Assembly: GCF_001277235.1 (NCBI RefSeq)
Contig: NZ_CP012266.1
Coordinates: 2,604,001 to 2,668,000, forward strand
Length of the DNA stretch: 64,000 bases
Origin: Cronobacter dublinensis subsp. dublinensis LMG 23823
GTDB lineage: Bacteria; Pseudomonadota; Gammaproteobacteria; Enterobacterales; Enterobacteriaceae
Reading direction: 5' to 3'
Of the stretch, positions 44,057 through 51,925 are shown one piece after another; the first letter of the stretch is position 1; each line of letters opens with the position of its first letter. A model generated the notes under the pieces. The model was not told the origin of the DNA, did not search any database, and saw only the letters and a program-made list of their open reading frames with translations. The position numbers were made by a program, and so were the translations under genes.

Positions 44057-44679
44057 CAGAGCACCCGGCGCGCTGCCGCATAGCGGACCCGTCTGTCTTC
44101 CAGCCCGTTCTGCCCGCCATTAATAATCTGCGTGACGCGCAGCAAATCGCCCGAATATTTAAGGCAGCCTTTGCTGATATAGAACCATGCCGCAGAGCGC
44201 GCTGCGCTGGCGTCTTCGGAAAGCAGTTCCGGCGAGCTCACAAGGTCGAGTTTCAGCGCGGCGCCGCAGTCGCGGTAATTCCCGAGCCCGGTAATCTGGA
44301 TTAAGCCGCGTCCGCGATATTTCCAGCCATCACCCGAGGCGTTATTACCGAGGCGCTTGCTGTAAACCAGATTGGCTATCGCGCGCTGACGCTCAAGGGG
44401 GAGCACCTTTTCATACGTGCGGCGGCCCAGCATGTTGGCCTGATCCTGAGTTAACCGACCAGCACGGACAAAATCGCTCAGCCCGGCGATGCTGTAGTTG
44501 AAGCTCTCCACCAGCCTGGTAAAGCCGGTGCTTTCATGGCCTACCTGCGCAATGAACATTGCCTGATCAATCGGCGCAGTGATGCCGTACTCGCACATCG
44601 CCGCATCAATGTGCGGAAACCAGCGCGCAGCCAAGCTGGCGCTTAAACCAGCCGCCTGCTGAAATTGTTGTTGGTTCAT
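44056..44679 (-). CDS. Endolysin, GH19 family
   Basis: The 207-aa product is a chitinase-like GH19 lysozyme. The catalytic pair is Glu49 (AQVGHESTGF) and Glu58 (LVESFNYS), followed by the GDGWKYRGRGLIQITG signature. ATG 44679 is chosen; a longer frame runs through the holin gene and is not coding. It cuts peptidoglycan after holin opening. Confidence 0.93.
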   Translation of the reverse strand: MNQQQFQQAAGLSASLAARWFPHIDAAMCEYGITAPIDQAMFIAQVGHESTGFTRLVESFNYSIAGLSDFVRAGRLTQDQANMLGRRTYEKVLPLERQRAIANLVYSKRLGNNASGDGWKYRGRGLIQITGLGNYRDCGAALKLDLVSSPELLSEDASAARSAAWFYISKGCLKYSGDLLRVTQIINGGQNGLEDRRVRYAAARRVL

Positions 44680-44960
44680 TCGGGCCTCAGTACCTGAAAC
44701 AGGCGCGCCACGTTGCCCCGGGCACGGAACACGGCGGCGCAGATGATTAAGTTGATGATGACCGACGCCCAGTGTGTGTGGACGTAAAAGTCGAAGGCGT
44801 AGCGGAACGGTACCGAGGCATACGCCAGAATAATCAGGTATGCCAGCCACGATGCCCACCAGCGGTGACGGGCACCGGGCTTGCGGAACAGCATCAGCCT
44901 CAACACAATGGCCGAGCACGTCGCCACGTTGGTCAGTACCAGCGGATCACTTATTACCAT
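44676..44960 (-). CDS. Holin-like protein (Phage_holin_3-type)
   Basis: The 94-aa product has three hydrophobic segments (VATCSAIVLRLMLF, WLAYLIILAYASV, ASVIINLIICAAVF). It overlaps the endolysin by 4 bp and the upstream holin by 14 bp. With two membrane proteins before the endolysin, one may be holin and the other an antiholin or second holin. Confidence 0.8.
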   Translation of the reverse strand: MVISDPLVLTNVATCSAIVLRLMLFRKPGARHRWWASWLAYLIILAYASVPFRYAFDFYVHTHWASVIINLIICAAVFRARGNVARLFQVLRPE

Positions 44961-45327
44961 TGGCTCCCCCTCTCCACCGCTGGAACCACTGCGCGGGGTC
45001 TTGCTGGCTGGCGAACGTCAGGATTTTAATCGTCAGCGCAGAGAGGATAACGGCCCCCAGTGCATCAAGCGGCTTGTCGCTGTATTCCGTCCAGCTGGCA
45101 AGTTTGGAGCCCACCATCCCGGCACCGTAAACGCCAGCGATGTACGAAACAACAAAATAGGCGGCGCGCCGGATCAGTGTCAGGTCTGCCGCGGTGGCAA
45201 CATAAAAGACCGCACCGGCAAACGCGCCAAAAATCACACCGTAATCAGTGCCGGTCAGCAGCCCGTAAAGACTTGCGCCAGTAAGCGCAGCACCTGCTGC
45301 GACAGTTCCTGTAACCGGTTCGGACAT
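44947..45327 (-). CDS. Holin family protein
   Basis: The 126-aa product (from ATG 45327 after AGAGGGGG) has hydrophobic segments GTVAAGAALTGASLYGLL, VIFGAFAGAVFYVA and AVILSALTIKILTFA. It is the first gene of the lysis cassette. Confidence 0.78.
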   Translation of the reverse strand: MSEPVTGTVAAGAALTGASLYGLLTGTDYGVIFGAFAGAVFYVATAADLTLIRRAAYFVVSYIAGVYGAGMVGSKLASWTEYSDKPLDALGAVILSALTIKILTFASQQDPAQWFQRWRGGANGNK

Positions 45328-45375
45328 GTAGCCCCCTCTATTGCTGTGCATCCTCTCGATAAGAGGGGAAATAAA

Positions 45376-45402
45376 AAAGGCCCGCCATAAGCGAGCCTTT
45401 GT
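45376..45402 (-). terminator. Terminator between hicB and the lysis genes
   Basis: AAAGGCTCGC and GGCCTTTTTT partly pair on the minus strand, followed by a T-run; it separates hicAB from the holin genes. Confidence 0.55.
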
Positions 45403-45417
45403 AGTTATGAAATCTTA

Positions 45418-45825
45418 TTACGCGGCGTGAAGCTCTAGTGACTTACCGAGCGCCGCCAGCGCTTTCTGGATGGTGTCGATCTTTGTTGAGTGATGCAGGT
45501 CAAACAGACGCGTCACTTCCTGCTTTTTAATACCCATGCGCACCGCCAGCTCAACCTGAGTTAAGCCGGAATCAAGAAAGGTATTAAGCAGTATCACTTT
45601 TGCCGCCACGCTGGTAGGTACCTCAACAAAATCACCAGTCACTGCCGACGGATCAGGCACCGCCCGGCCATCCTCGAAATAAAAGTCGAAAGATGTCACA
45701 AGCGCATCAAGCGCCATTGCCAGCGCCTCTTCGCGGTTGTCCCCCTGCGTTAATGCTTCGGGGATATCCGGGAAAGAGACAAAGTAGCCGCCGGAATCCG
45801 GCTCAAGTTTTACGGGGTATCGCAT
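45418..45825 (-). CDS. hicB: HicB antitoxin
   Basis: The 135-aa product has the HicB N-terminal fold (MRYPVKLEPDSGGYFVSFPD) and a C-terminal helix-turn-helix (LTQVELAVRMGIKKQEVTRL) that would bind the operator at 46084. It neutralises HicA and represses the pair. It follows hicA across a UUCG hairpin. Confidence 0.93.
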   Translation of the reverse strand: MRYPVKLEPDSGGYFVSFPDIPEALTQGDNREEALAMALDALVTSFDFYFEDGRAVPDPSAVTGDFVEVPTSVAAKVILLNTFLDSGLTQVELAVRMGIKKQEVTRLFDLHHSTKIDTIQKALAALGKSLELHAA

Positions 45826-45850
45826 ATCGTCTTGATGAAGCTTTTCGAGT

Positions 45851-45874
45851 AACCAGCCCCGAAGGGCTGGTTTG
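45851..45874 (-). promoter_or_regulatory. UUCG hairpin between hicA and hicB
   Basis: AAACCAGCCC and GGGCTGGTT form a stem capped by TTCG, a very stable tetraloop, in the 49-bp gap between hicA and hicB. There is no T-run after it, so it may pause, attenuate or stabilise the mRNA rather than end it. Confidence 0.5.
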
Positions 45875-46051
45875 TTATTTAAGGCCTAACTGCTTGAGTA
45901 TTGCCTTTCTCAGTGATTCTTTAATCTCATCGCTCGGGTGTCTCGGCATTACGCTTCGCTTCCCGTTGTGTTTCAGTTTCAGGTGGTTGGTACCGTTTGA
46001 AACTTCAACTCCCTGAGATTCAAGCCACCGCCTGAACTCGCTTTGCTTCAC
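45875..46051 (-). CDS. hicA: HicA toxin
   Basis: The 58-aa product from GTG 46051 (after GGAG) is the mRNA interferase HicA: KQSEFRRWLESQGVEV, then GTNHLKLKHNGKRSVMPRH with the catalytic His. Promoter TTGACT-N17-TACTAT lies just upstream. Confidence 0.92.
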   Translation of the reverse strand: MKQSEFRRWLESQGVEVSNGTNHLKLKHNGKRSVMPRHPSDEIKESLRKAILKQLGLK

Positions 46052-46080
46052 CACTCCTCCATTCTGTTGAACATGCGATC

Positions 46081-46122
46081 ATAGTAAACATTTATGCTTA
46101 CTAAGTCAACGTTTTTGTTTAC
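46081..46122 (-). promoter_or_regulatory. hicAB promoter and operator
   Basis: On the minus strand TTGACT (46104-46109) and TACTAT (46081-46086) are 17 bp apart. The near-palindrome GTAAACATTTATGCTTAC (46084-46101) covers the -10 and a further half site TGTTTAC lies at 46116-46122, fitting repression by HicB. Confidence 0.8.
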
Positions 46123-46144
46123 CTGTAAGGAGGAAAAATAAAAA

Positions 46145-46168
46145 AGCCCCGCAGGAATGCGAGGCTTA
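46145..46168 (-). terminator. Terminator after gene Q
   Basis: AAGCCTCGCA and GCGGGGCTT pair with small mismatches, followed by TTTTTTATTTTT on the minus strand. By position it may act as the tR' terminator that Q overrides. Confidence 0.6.
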
Positions 46169-46227
46169 GTAGATGCCGCCCTATACATTTTTGGCAGCAT
46201 ATCAAATTAGTTAGAAATATGGCTTAT

Positions 46228-46917
46228 TTAATCCAGTTTTGCAAGACTTTGTGCAAAATTAGCTGCTTTTTGTAGTGAACGTGATCTCGTAACCTGCAAT
46301 AGTGCATCGCTGTCCATGCCTTTGAAAATGCCCTTCATCTGTTCCCAGCGTGCAGTAAAAGTCTCTGACCAATTCTTAGGCGTAACACCAATCAACTCCG
46401 CAAGCTGCTTGTACTCATAAGTATCTCGCCCGGCAAGCTCTGCTTTCACGTCCTGCGCTGCCAGCCATATCAACGTCTTCAGGCGTTCCATCGTCTTGCC
46501 GGCCATCTTTTTCGCAGCGAACTGCCCCCGGAATTCAGCCCATGCCCACTGCGTTATCACCACCTGATACTCAAATCGAATATTCTCGCTGTAGTTCCAG
46601 AGTAGCCAGGCTTTTTGATGTTCTGCCAGCGACAGGACAGCGCGCCGCCATGATGCGGTACCGAACTCTACCGGGCTCACCAGTGCGATGGATGAGCCTT
46701 TTGCGCGTGACTGGCTACCATTCATCGGCGGGCCGTCTGGCTTAACCATGCGACCGGTTGTGGTGTCGATAATTTTCTTGCGGCCACGGCTTCGTGCAGT
46801 AGCTGAAAACATAGCGTTCTCTGCAAATGCGACGAGTTGTCCTTTAGTTGCGCCGCTGAGGTCAGCAGTGGCGGTCTTTAATTCTTCTCGAACGAACTGT
46901 AAAAATTGAGCCGTCAT
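46228..46917 (-). CDS. Q-type late antitermination protein
   Basis: The 229-aa product resembles the antiterminator proteins encoded at the end of nin regions in Salmonella/Enterobacter lambdoid phages (DUF1133-like; AVLSLAEHQKAWLLWNYSEN, LIGVTPKNWSETF). It is the last gene of the right early operon, followed by a terminator and then lysis genes, the place of lambda Q. It would let RNA polymerase pass the many late terminators. Confidence 0.75.
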   Translation of the reverse strand: MTAQFLQFVREELKTATADLSGATKGQLVAFAENAMFSATARSRGRKKIIDTTTGRMVKPDGPPMNGSQSRAKGSSIALVSPVEFGTASWRRAVLSLAEHQKAWLLWNYSENIRFEYQVVITQWAWAEFRGQFAAKKMAGKTMERLKTLIWLAAQDVKAELAGRDTYEYKQLAELIGVTPKNWSETFTARWEQMKGIFKGMDSDALLQVTRSRSLQKAANFAQSLAKLD

Positions 46918-47084
46918 GCTGTCTCTCCTACTTGTGTGATTCTCTTCATTGTCGCGCGGCGGCGTTCACTACTTCTGATCAGCTGCTGCGCTGTTATAAC
47001 TTCGCGTTTCCCGAGATTTTCAAAGCTAAACCCTGAGCGAAACAGGCATTCGCGCTCGTACTTCTCTGTCTCGTGCCTTGTCAC
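46914..47084 (-). CDS. Small nin-region protein, 56 aa
   Basis: Starting at GTG 47084, the product reads TRHETEKYERECLFRSGFSF and is highly charged. It overlaps rusA by 4 bp and Q by 4 bp, so it is part of the coupled operon. Function unknown. Confidence 0.6.
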   Translation of the reverse strand: MTRHETEKYERECLFRSGFSFENLGKREVITAQQLIRSSERRRATMKRITQVGETA

Positions 47085-47446
47085 GCCATGACCTCCATTT
47101 CGGTGATTATGAGCTCCAATTTTCCACCCTTAAAAACAGGCATTCTTTGCACGCAGTAGTAATCAACCTGCTGGTCGTCAAGCCAGAATCCTGCTTTTGT
47201 CAGAGCATCGAACGCAGCCTTTTGCAGGTTGTCCAGGTCCCGGCGGCGGCGATCCGGCATGTGGCATTCGATGCGAATTTTCACTGGTGCAGCCAGGCCA
47301 ATATCCAGCATTGAGTCTCTGATAATTCTGGTGACCCTGTCGCGGTACGCCTGCCCTTCTGCGCTGATGTGAGTGCGCCCGCGATTGTGCCGGTAATAAC
47401 GGTTATTGCTGGGAGGCCACGGTAATGAGATACGGTATTGGTTCAT
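47081..47446 (-). CDS. rusA: RusA Holliday junction resolvase
   Basis: The 121-aa product cuts Holliday junctions made by phage recombination. Asp70, Asp72 (RRRDLDNLQK) and Asp91 match the catalytic aspartates of E. coli RusA. ATG 47446 (MNQYRISLPWPPSNN) is chosen over an upstream start. Confidence 0.94.
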   Translation of the reverse strand: MNQYRISLPWPPSNNRYYRHNRGRTHISAEGQAYRDRVTRIIRDSMLDIGLAAPVKIRIECHMPDRRRRDLDNLQKAAFDALTKAGFWLDDQQVDYYCVQRMPVFKGGKLELIITEMEVMA

Positions 47447-47733
47447 GCTTTCACGAGCCCCTCTTTCAGCCAGATGACCTGCGTTCGCGCCATACCTTCC
47501 AGTGCGCACTGTTTCGCGTAATCGGCATCAACCAGGCGCGTGCGGCGATCGATTTCGTCGTGGCAGGCAGTACAGGCGATGGTCGAGATAAGATCAGGCG
47601 GTTTAATACCCGTTCCACAAAGTCCGGCCAAACGGATATGAGCTAGAACCGACGTTTCAGAATTGCCGTTGCAGATGCCCGGGATTCGAACCTGGCATTC
47701 GCGACCGCGGGCCGCTTTACGCAAATCAGCCAT
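47443..47733 (-). CDS. ybcO: YbcO-like nuclease (DUF1364)
   Basis: The 96-aa product is nearly identical to YbcO of the E. coli DLP12 prophage (MADLRKAARGRECQVRIPG). It is a zinc-binding HNH-like putative nuclease (CQVRIPGIC, CTACHDEID). Confidence 0.9.
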   Translation of the reverse strand: MADLRKAARGRECQVRIPGICNGNSETSVLAHIRLAGLCGTGIKPPDLISTIACTACHDEIDRRTRLVDADYAKQCALEGMARTQVIWLKEGLVKA

Positions 47734-47893
47734 GACTCCTCCTTGCCGCCAGTCGCAGCCATTTCTGATCGACGAGACGGGCGGTGTAGCCCTTGAGGGT
47801 TGGGATTTCGGAAGGCGCCGGAGCAGCCTTGCGGCGGCGCGCGGGCATACGGAAGATTGCGAGCTCAATGACTTTAGCGAGAGGGCTATACAT
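47726..47893 (-). CDS. NinE-like protein
   Basis: The 55-aa product has a basic start and the conserved end PSEIPTLKGYTARLVDQKWL followed by RLAARRSHG, seen in NinE-family proteins. It overlaps ybcO by 8 bp. Function unknown. Confidence 0.75.
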   Translation of the reverse strand: MYSPLAKVIELAIFRMPARRRKAAPAPSEIPTLKGYTARLVDQKWLRLAARRSHG

Positions 47894-48167
47894 CGTGACC
47901 CCCTTTAACCGCTACAAGACGACCTTTGGGGACGACAGGGTCAGCCGGGTCTTGGGGAGCGCGGAGGTTCCATGCGCGAATGGCATCACGCTTGGTTGCA
48001 TACACGAGTGTGATAGGCATTACATGACAATTTCCGCCATAGCATCCGGTAAAATAGGCGTCCTGCCCACCTCGACCATATTCAACGTAAAGCCGTGCGG
48101 CGCCTCCACAGAAAGGGCATGCATCCATTTTAAGACCATGAGGAATGTCGACGCTTAAATCATTCAT
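47886..48167 (-). CDS. Lar-like zinc-finger protein
   Basis: The 93-aa product has ACPFCGGAARL at residues 17-27 and a later CYGGNCHVMP, the pattern of the Lar / restriction-alleviation-like family, then the typical TKRDAIRAWN. It starts in TGATG at the ninB stop. Whether it protects against type I restriction is not shown by sequence. Confidence 0.7.
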   Translation of the reverse strand: MNDLSVDIPHGLKMDACPFCGGAARLYVEYGRGGQDAYFTGCYGGNCHVMPITLVYATKRDAIRAWNLRAPQDPADPVVPKGRLVAVKGGHDV

Positions 48168-48622
48168 CACGCCTCCTGCTTATCGCGCAACTGCAGGAAT
48201 TCGCAGCCGACAGGGATAGTGAGGGCAAGACCAAACTGAGCGCACCAGCCTTCAACCTGACACAGGAAATGATGCATTTCACCAGTGTCGAGGCATGAGG
48301 TGTGGCGGGGCTCCCATGTGGTTTCTTTGGTGCCGGTGATGAAGTCGGTGTAGGTGACCTCCTCGCAGCCGAGGTAGGTCTTTTTGAGGTTACGTTTAAC
48401 CCATTCCGGCGTTGCGTCGGCGCGACCTGACTTGATGAGGTACTGGCTTATCTCGCTGAACCACATATGGGCCAGTGCATTCTGGCTAAGGCTGCGCTTT
48501 TCCTTCCACGGTTTAACCACGAGGCGATAGGATTCGCCGGACTCAAGCAGAGGCAAAAGTTGGTGACCGATAGCGGTAAAATTGGTTTTGTGAAGGCGCA
48601 CGCCTTCGGCTGGGAATGTCAT
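48167..48622 (-). CDS. ninB: NinB recombination protein
   Basis: The 151-aa product (SYRLVVKPWKEKRSLSQNAL, HMWFSEISQYL) matches NinB/Orf of lambda, a recombination mediator that helps load recombinase on ssDNA. It opens this nin-type block. Confidence 0.92.
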   Translation of the reverse strand: MTFPAEGVRLHKTNFTAIGHQLLPLLESGESYRLVVKPWKEKRSLSQNALAHMWFSEISQYLIKSGRADATPEWVKRNLKKTYLGCEEVTYTDFITGTKETTWEPRHTSCLDTGEMHHFLCQVEGWCAQFGLALTIPVGCEFLQLRDKQEA

Positions 48623-48916
48623 ACGCGACCTCCGCAGAGGTCAGACGCAGAAAACAAAAATCCGCTGGCGCCGGGAGGCGTCAGTGAAGAGTGGGGTTTC
48701 GCGTTTTTATGCGCCATAAATGATTTCTCACCTATGACACGCAAGTCTGTTCTGGCTGTTCAGGCCGGACGGGGTTGTTCAGGCCCCTGGCAGTTGTTCA
48801 GGCTGCCAGTACATTATGGTCTGTTGATAATGAAAAATCAAAACATCATCACTAGTTCCAGTTTCGGTTTAAGTCTATATTAAAATCACGAGAACACTGC
48901 CTGCCTTGGGGGATTT

Positions 48917-49765
48917 ATGAAAAGAGGAATGATAATAACGAGTAATATTGAGATTGATGCTAGCACCAATAAAATAACCTATAATTCAGGCTTCAATCAA
49001 AAGTCTCTGCGCTATGGTGTTTTATATCTTGACGAAATATGCGTTTCAAAGACCAATGTAATAAACGCTGCCCTTCCAGAAGATATGGAGCAACTAAAAA
49101 AAGAAAAAATCATTGTTGAACGGATTACAAAAGCAACATTCAGTCACGGGTTTGACATGGCTGGTGCAATGTTAAATGCATATTTAAAATCATTCGAAGA
49201 ACTAAATCAGAGGAAAAATGAAACTTGGTGCCTCAATAAAGAGTTGAAGATAATAAATGATAGGGTGCCATTCATCGACTACGGTGGAGAAAGCTTAACA
49301 TTCCTTAATGCTCTTCCTGTTCCTGATGAAGACTTCCCTTTAGGAGACCTGTATGAATTCAGACAGAAAAGAAACGATGAAAGAAAGGAGTTGATGAACT
49401 CTATAGACAGGCTGCGTCTCAGTGTCATGCAAGCAGAGAACAAAGGTGAAGCTTTAACTAAAGGATTACTTGAAGTTGAAAGCAATTTACTGGCAATGAA
49501 TAAATTAATTAAGGAAACAAAAAGAGGTTTTTATCTCAGCCATTTATCATTGGATTATTCAACGCAAGACATGATTGAAACATTCAAAAAAGTTTATAAT
49601 GAAAGCTCAGATGCAGGAATGGGTAAATTGAGTTCTTTCCTGTTTGGAATAGGTGCGACTGTCACATCCGGTTTTAATGTAAAAGGTGGTTATCGATACA
49701 AACAGGAAAAACCTCAATCACCTTATTTCTATGCTGCAGAGATATCACATAAATTCAGCGTATAA
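48917..49765 (+). CDS. DUF6236-like protein (isolated plus-strand gene)
   Basis: The 282-aa product starts RGMIITSNIEIDASTNKITY, the type of start seen in DUF6236 proteins, and is mostly helical with a charged middle (about 150-210). It is AT-rich, opposite to the surrounding early operon, and has its own GGGGG ribosome site and following hairpin. These are marks of a moron expressed from the lysogen. No function is known; phage exclusion is a guess. Confidence 0.65.
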   Translation: MKRGMIITSNIEIDASTNKITYNSGFNQKSLRYGVLYLDEICVSKTNVINAALPEDMEQLKKEKIIVERITKATFSHGFDMAGAMLNAYLKSFEELNQRKNETWCLNKELKIINDRVPFIDYGGESLTFLNALPVPDEDFPLGDLYEFRQKRNDERKELMNSIDRLRLSVMQAENKGEALTKGLLEVESNLLAMNKLIKETKRGFYLSHLSLDYSTQDMIETFKKVYNESSDAGMGKLSSFLFGIGATVTSGFNVKGGYRYKQEKPQSPYFYAAEISHKFSV

Positions 49766-49771
49766 AATAAA

Positions 49772-49805
49772 ACGCGCTGACTTGTCGTTCCCCAAAAGTC
49801 AGCGC
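49772..49805 (+). terminator. Hairpin after the DUF6236-like gene
   Basis: GCGCTGACT and AGTCAGCGC pair perfectly around a 15-nt loop, followed by TTAAGCTT. Confidence 0.6.
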
Positions 49806-49982
49806 TTAAGCTTCAATACCCTTTCTAGAAAAATTTTTTATTGTCTCTCCTTGCCCGGCGCGGGCGGTATGCGTAAAGGATTCTGCGATGAGCTGCCGCG
49901 TACTGCGAATAAAACCCTGCGTTACAATAAGACCAGTACCAATCCGTGGTTCCAGTATTTTGGTTATAAAATTCTCACTCAC
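49806..49982 (-). CDS. Possible 58-aa protein after the small ORF downstream of P
   Basis: The frame starts at GTG 49982, overlapping the upstream stop, and reads MSENFITKILEPRIGTGLIV. It fills the space up to the terminator exactly. The ribosome site is weak. Confidence 0.35.
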   Translation of the reverse strand: MSENFITKILEPRIGTGLIVTQGFIRSTRQLIAESFTHTARAGQGETIKNFSRKGIEA

Positions 49983-50196
49983 ATTGATAAACCGACTCCG
50001 CCAGTTCCCTCAGCGCGCTGGCTTCCCGGCACTCCTTGAGCTCCATTAGCGCCACCAAAACAAGACCGTGCAAAGTGGCCTGAACTTTATTTTCATGCTC
50101 TACATGATGGCGGTAAGTTGTCCGGCGAAAGTCTATCAACTCGGCCAGTGTTTCGTCATTCAGCTCTGATTGAAGGTCTGCTATGTCGATTGTCAT
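49975..50196 (-). CDS. Hypothetical small protein after gene P
   Basis: The 73-aa helical product (DLQSELNDETLAELIDFRRT) overlaps gene P by 4 bp and is part of the replication operon. Function unknown. Confidence 0.6.
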   Translation of the reverse strand: MTIDIADLQSELNDETLAELIDFRRTTYRHHVEHENKVQATLHGLVLVALMELKECREASALRELAESVYQCE

Positions 50197-50897
50197 GCCC
50201 GGCCTCCCCGGATGCCAAATTTCTTACGAATCTCTGCGATTTTCGCGAGCCCTTCTTTCTGACTTAGCGGCTTATTACCAAGCTTCGGAAGCATGACGCG
50301 AGGCTCTGGAATTTCTTCACCACGGCTGATACGCGCGGCCATAGCTGCCAGCTCAGAGGCTGCGCGTTTAAGCAATTCCGCCTCAGTCCAGGTGTTGGCT
50401 CTCATGCCACTGTAGAGCGCTGTAACCAACCAGTAGTGCGCGGGCTTCTCCCACGGGTAGGCTTCAGGCGCATCGTAGAAGCCGCGGCGCGCGCAGTAGG
50501 CGTGAACCATTGCCACAAGCTCGTCAGCATCAGGTAAACCTGCGAGCTTCAGTTCCCCTTCCTTGCACCAGTCTATAAACTGACCTGGTGAAGGCCAGAA
50601 AGGCGAGAGGCTGGCGCGGGCGTGCTTCATACCTGCGGCGAGTTGCTCCCTGTTTGTGATGCCGTTTTCCGCGAAGGCGGCGATCCACTGGCGCTTTGCT
50701 GCGGCTTCGTCGCGCGGGTCTTTCAGTGCGGTGCTGACCGATGCGGGGAAAAGCTGTTTCAGGTTGGCGAAGAGCATATCCACCAGCCGCTCAACCCCCT
50801 CATTGACGCCTCGCCTTTCTGGCAGAGGCACATCACCCGCGATACGTGCCATCGCGCTGCCATCGCGATGCTGAACTGCTGAAATCAGGTTTCTCAT
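50193..50897 (-). CDS. P: Replication protein P
   Basis: The 234-aa product matches lambda P (233 aa), the loader that takes DnaB helicase from the host to the O-bound origin. The conserved segment SPFWPSPGQFIDWCKEGELK is clear. ATG 50897 overlaps the O stop (ATGA). Confidence 0.92.
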   Translation of the reverse strand: MRNLISAVQHRDGSAMARIAGDVPLPERRGVNEGVERLVDMLFANLKQLFPASVSTALKDPRDEAAAKRQWIAAFAENGITNREQLAAGMKHARASLSPFWPSPGQFIDWCKEGELKLAGLPDADELVAMVHAYCARRGFYDAPEAYPWEKPAHYWLVTALYSGMRANTWTEAELLKRAASELAAMAARISRGEEIPEPRVMLPKLGNKPLSQKEGLAKIAEIRKKFGIRGGRA

Positions 50898-51925
50898 AAG
50901 AATTCGTTCTCCCATGCCTCGCGACTGTTCCAGTGGTATTCGGGTTGCTGAGGCGCCTGCTGTTGCCGGTTACGACCCGGCTGGCCCATCTGTGCTTTCA
51001 GCGTCGGCCATTTCTCGCGGAGCTTGGCAGGACTGAGGATATTGGTCTGCCAGAAGTGATCAGCATTGGCCCACTCAAACACTTCGCAGATTTCCCGGTG
51101 GCTGGCTTTCAGTGCGCCGCGCATCAGTCGAACGTCATTAGCCCATGCAGACCAGTTAGGGTCCCGCGCTATAGGTGTAACCAACCGAATTTTGCTAAAC
51201 ATCCACTGAGCGGCTTTTAAGTCGTCAGCGGTTCCCCACTTGTCACCCTTCGGTGTCTGGACAGCAGCCCCAGCCCTGAGCGCAGTAAGATTTTCAGAAG
51301 GTGAGTCAGAGGATTCGTCAGAATTCTCGGACGTAATGTTTTTATTATTGTTATTACCTTCTTGTTCATGTTGTGCGGTTGTTTGTGCGGCTCCATGTGC
51401 GGCCTCATGTGCGGGTATGCAACTCAAACCCGCGCCATTACTGGCTTTGCCATGTGCGGGGATATGTGCGACTCCATGTGCGGTTGTATGTGCGGGCAAC
51501 TCGTCCATTTTTTGAGCATATTCGGTGTAATTTGTGATAGTTATAACGCGACCTTTTTGCTTCTCCCCGTCGATAGAGATCATGCCTTCACGCACAAAAA
51601 CAGCGAGCATTCGCTCCACAGCGTCCCTGCTTGTTGGGTTCCCTTTTCGGTCGCATAATTGCAGCCCTAAATCAGCCGCTGTCACCACCAGTTGACCGGC
51701 TTGCAGAGACCATTCACGCCCCTTAAATCGGGCTGTGTAAGGCTGTCTGGCAGCGAGCAGAAGCAGATTTTCCCAGAGGGTGCGAAGATATACATCTTTC
51801 GCCCACGGCTGCTTCAGTACGCTCCGGTACAACGGGATGTAGCCGTTCTTCTGGTTCTCCATCCTGTTGCTCCTGAATTGCCCCGGCTCCGGTCCGGGGA
51901 ATTTGATTATTTCAGCTGTATTCAC
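50894..51925 (-). CDS. O: Replication initiator protein O
   Basis: The 343-aa product begins at GTG 51925 with GGGAGGA just upstream and overlaps parB by 4 bp. The N-terminal half has a winged-helix DNA-binding region (about 25-135, GYIPLYRSVLKQPWAKDVYL). The middle (about 145-190) is the low-complexity AH-rich stretch created by iterons. The C-terminal half should bind P (ANADHFWQTNILSPAKLREK). Confidence 0.88.
   Translation of the reverse strand: MNTAEIIKFPGPEPGQFRSNRMENQKNGYIPLYRSVLKQPWAKDVYLRTLWENLLLLAARQPYTARFKGREWSLQAGQLVVTAADLGLQLCDRKGNPTSRDAVERMLAVFVREGMISIDGEKQKGRVITITNYTEYAQKMDELPAHTTAHGVAHIPAHGKASNGAGLSCIPAHEAAHGAAQTTAQHEQEGNNNNKNITSENSDESSDSPSENLTALRAGAAVQTPKGDKWGTADDLKAAQWMFSKIRLVTPIARDPNWSAWANDVRLMRGALKASHREICEVFEWANADHFWQTNILSPAKLREKWPTLKAQMGQPGRNRQQQAPQQPEYHWNSREAWENEFL
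51325..51500. other. Replication origin: eight iterons plus AT-rich tract
   Basis: TGTGCG starts at 51372, 51384, 51396, 51408 and at 51453, 51465, 51477, 51489, i.e. two sets of four at 12-bp spacing. A purely A/T-rich tract (GTTTTTATTATTGTTATTAC region, 51335-51360) lies next to them. Iterons inside O with a flanking melting region are the lambda ori layout. Confidence 0.85.

Noticed and set aside
51372..51495. CRISPR or satellite repeats in gene O
   Set aside because: The 12-bp units are in frame and match origin iterons beside an AT tract.
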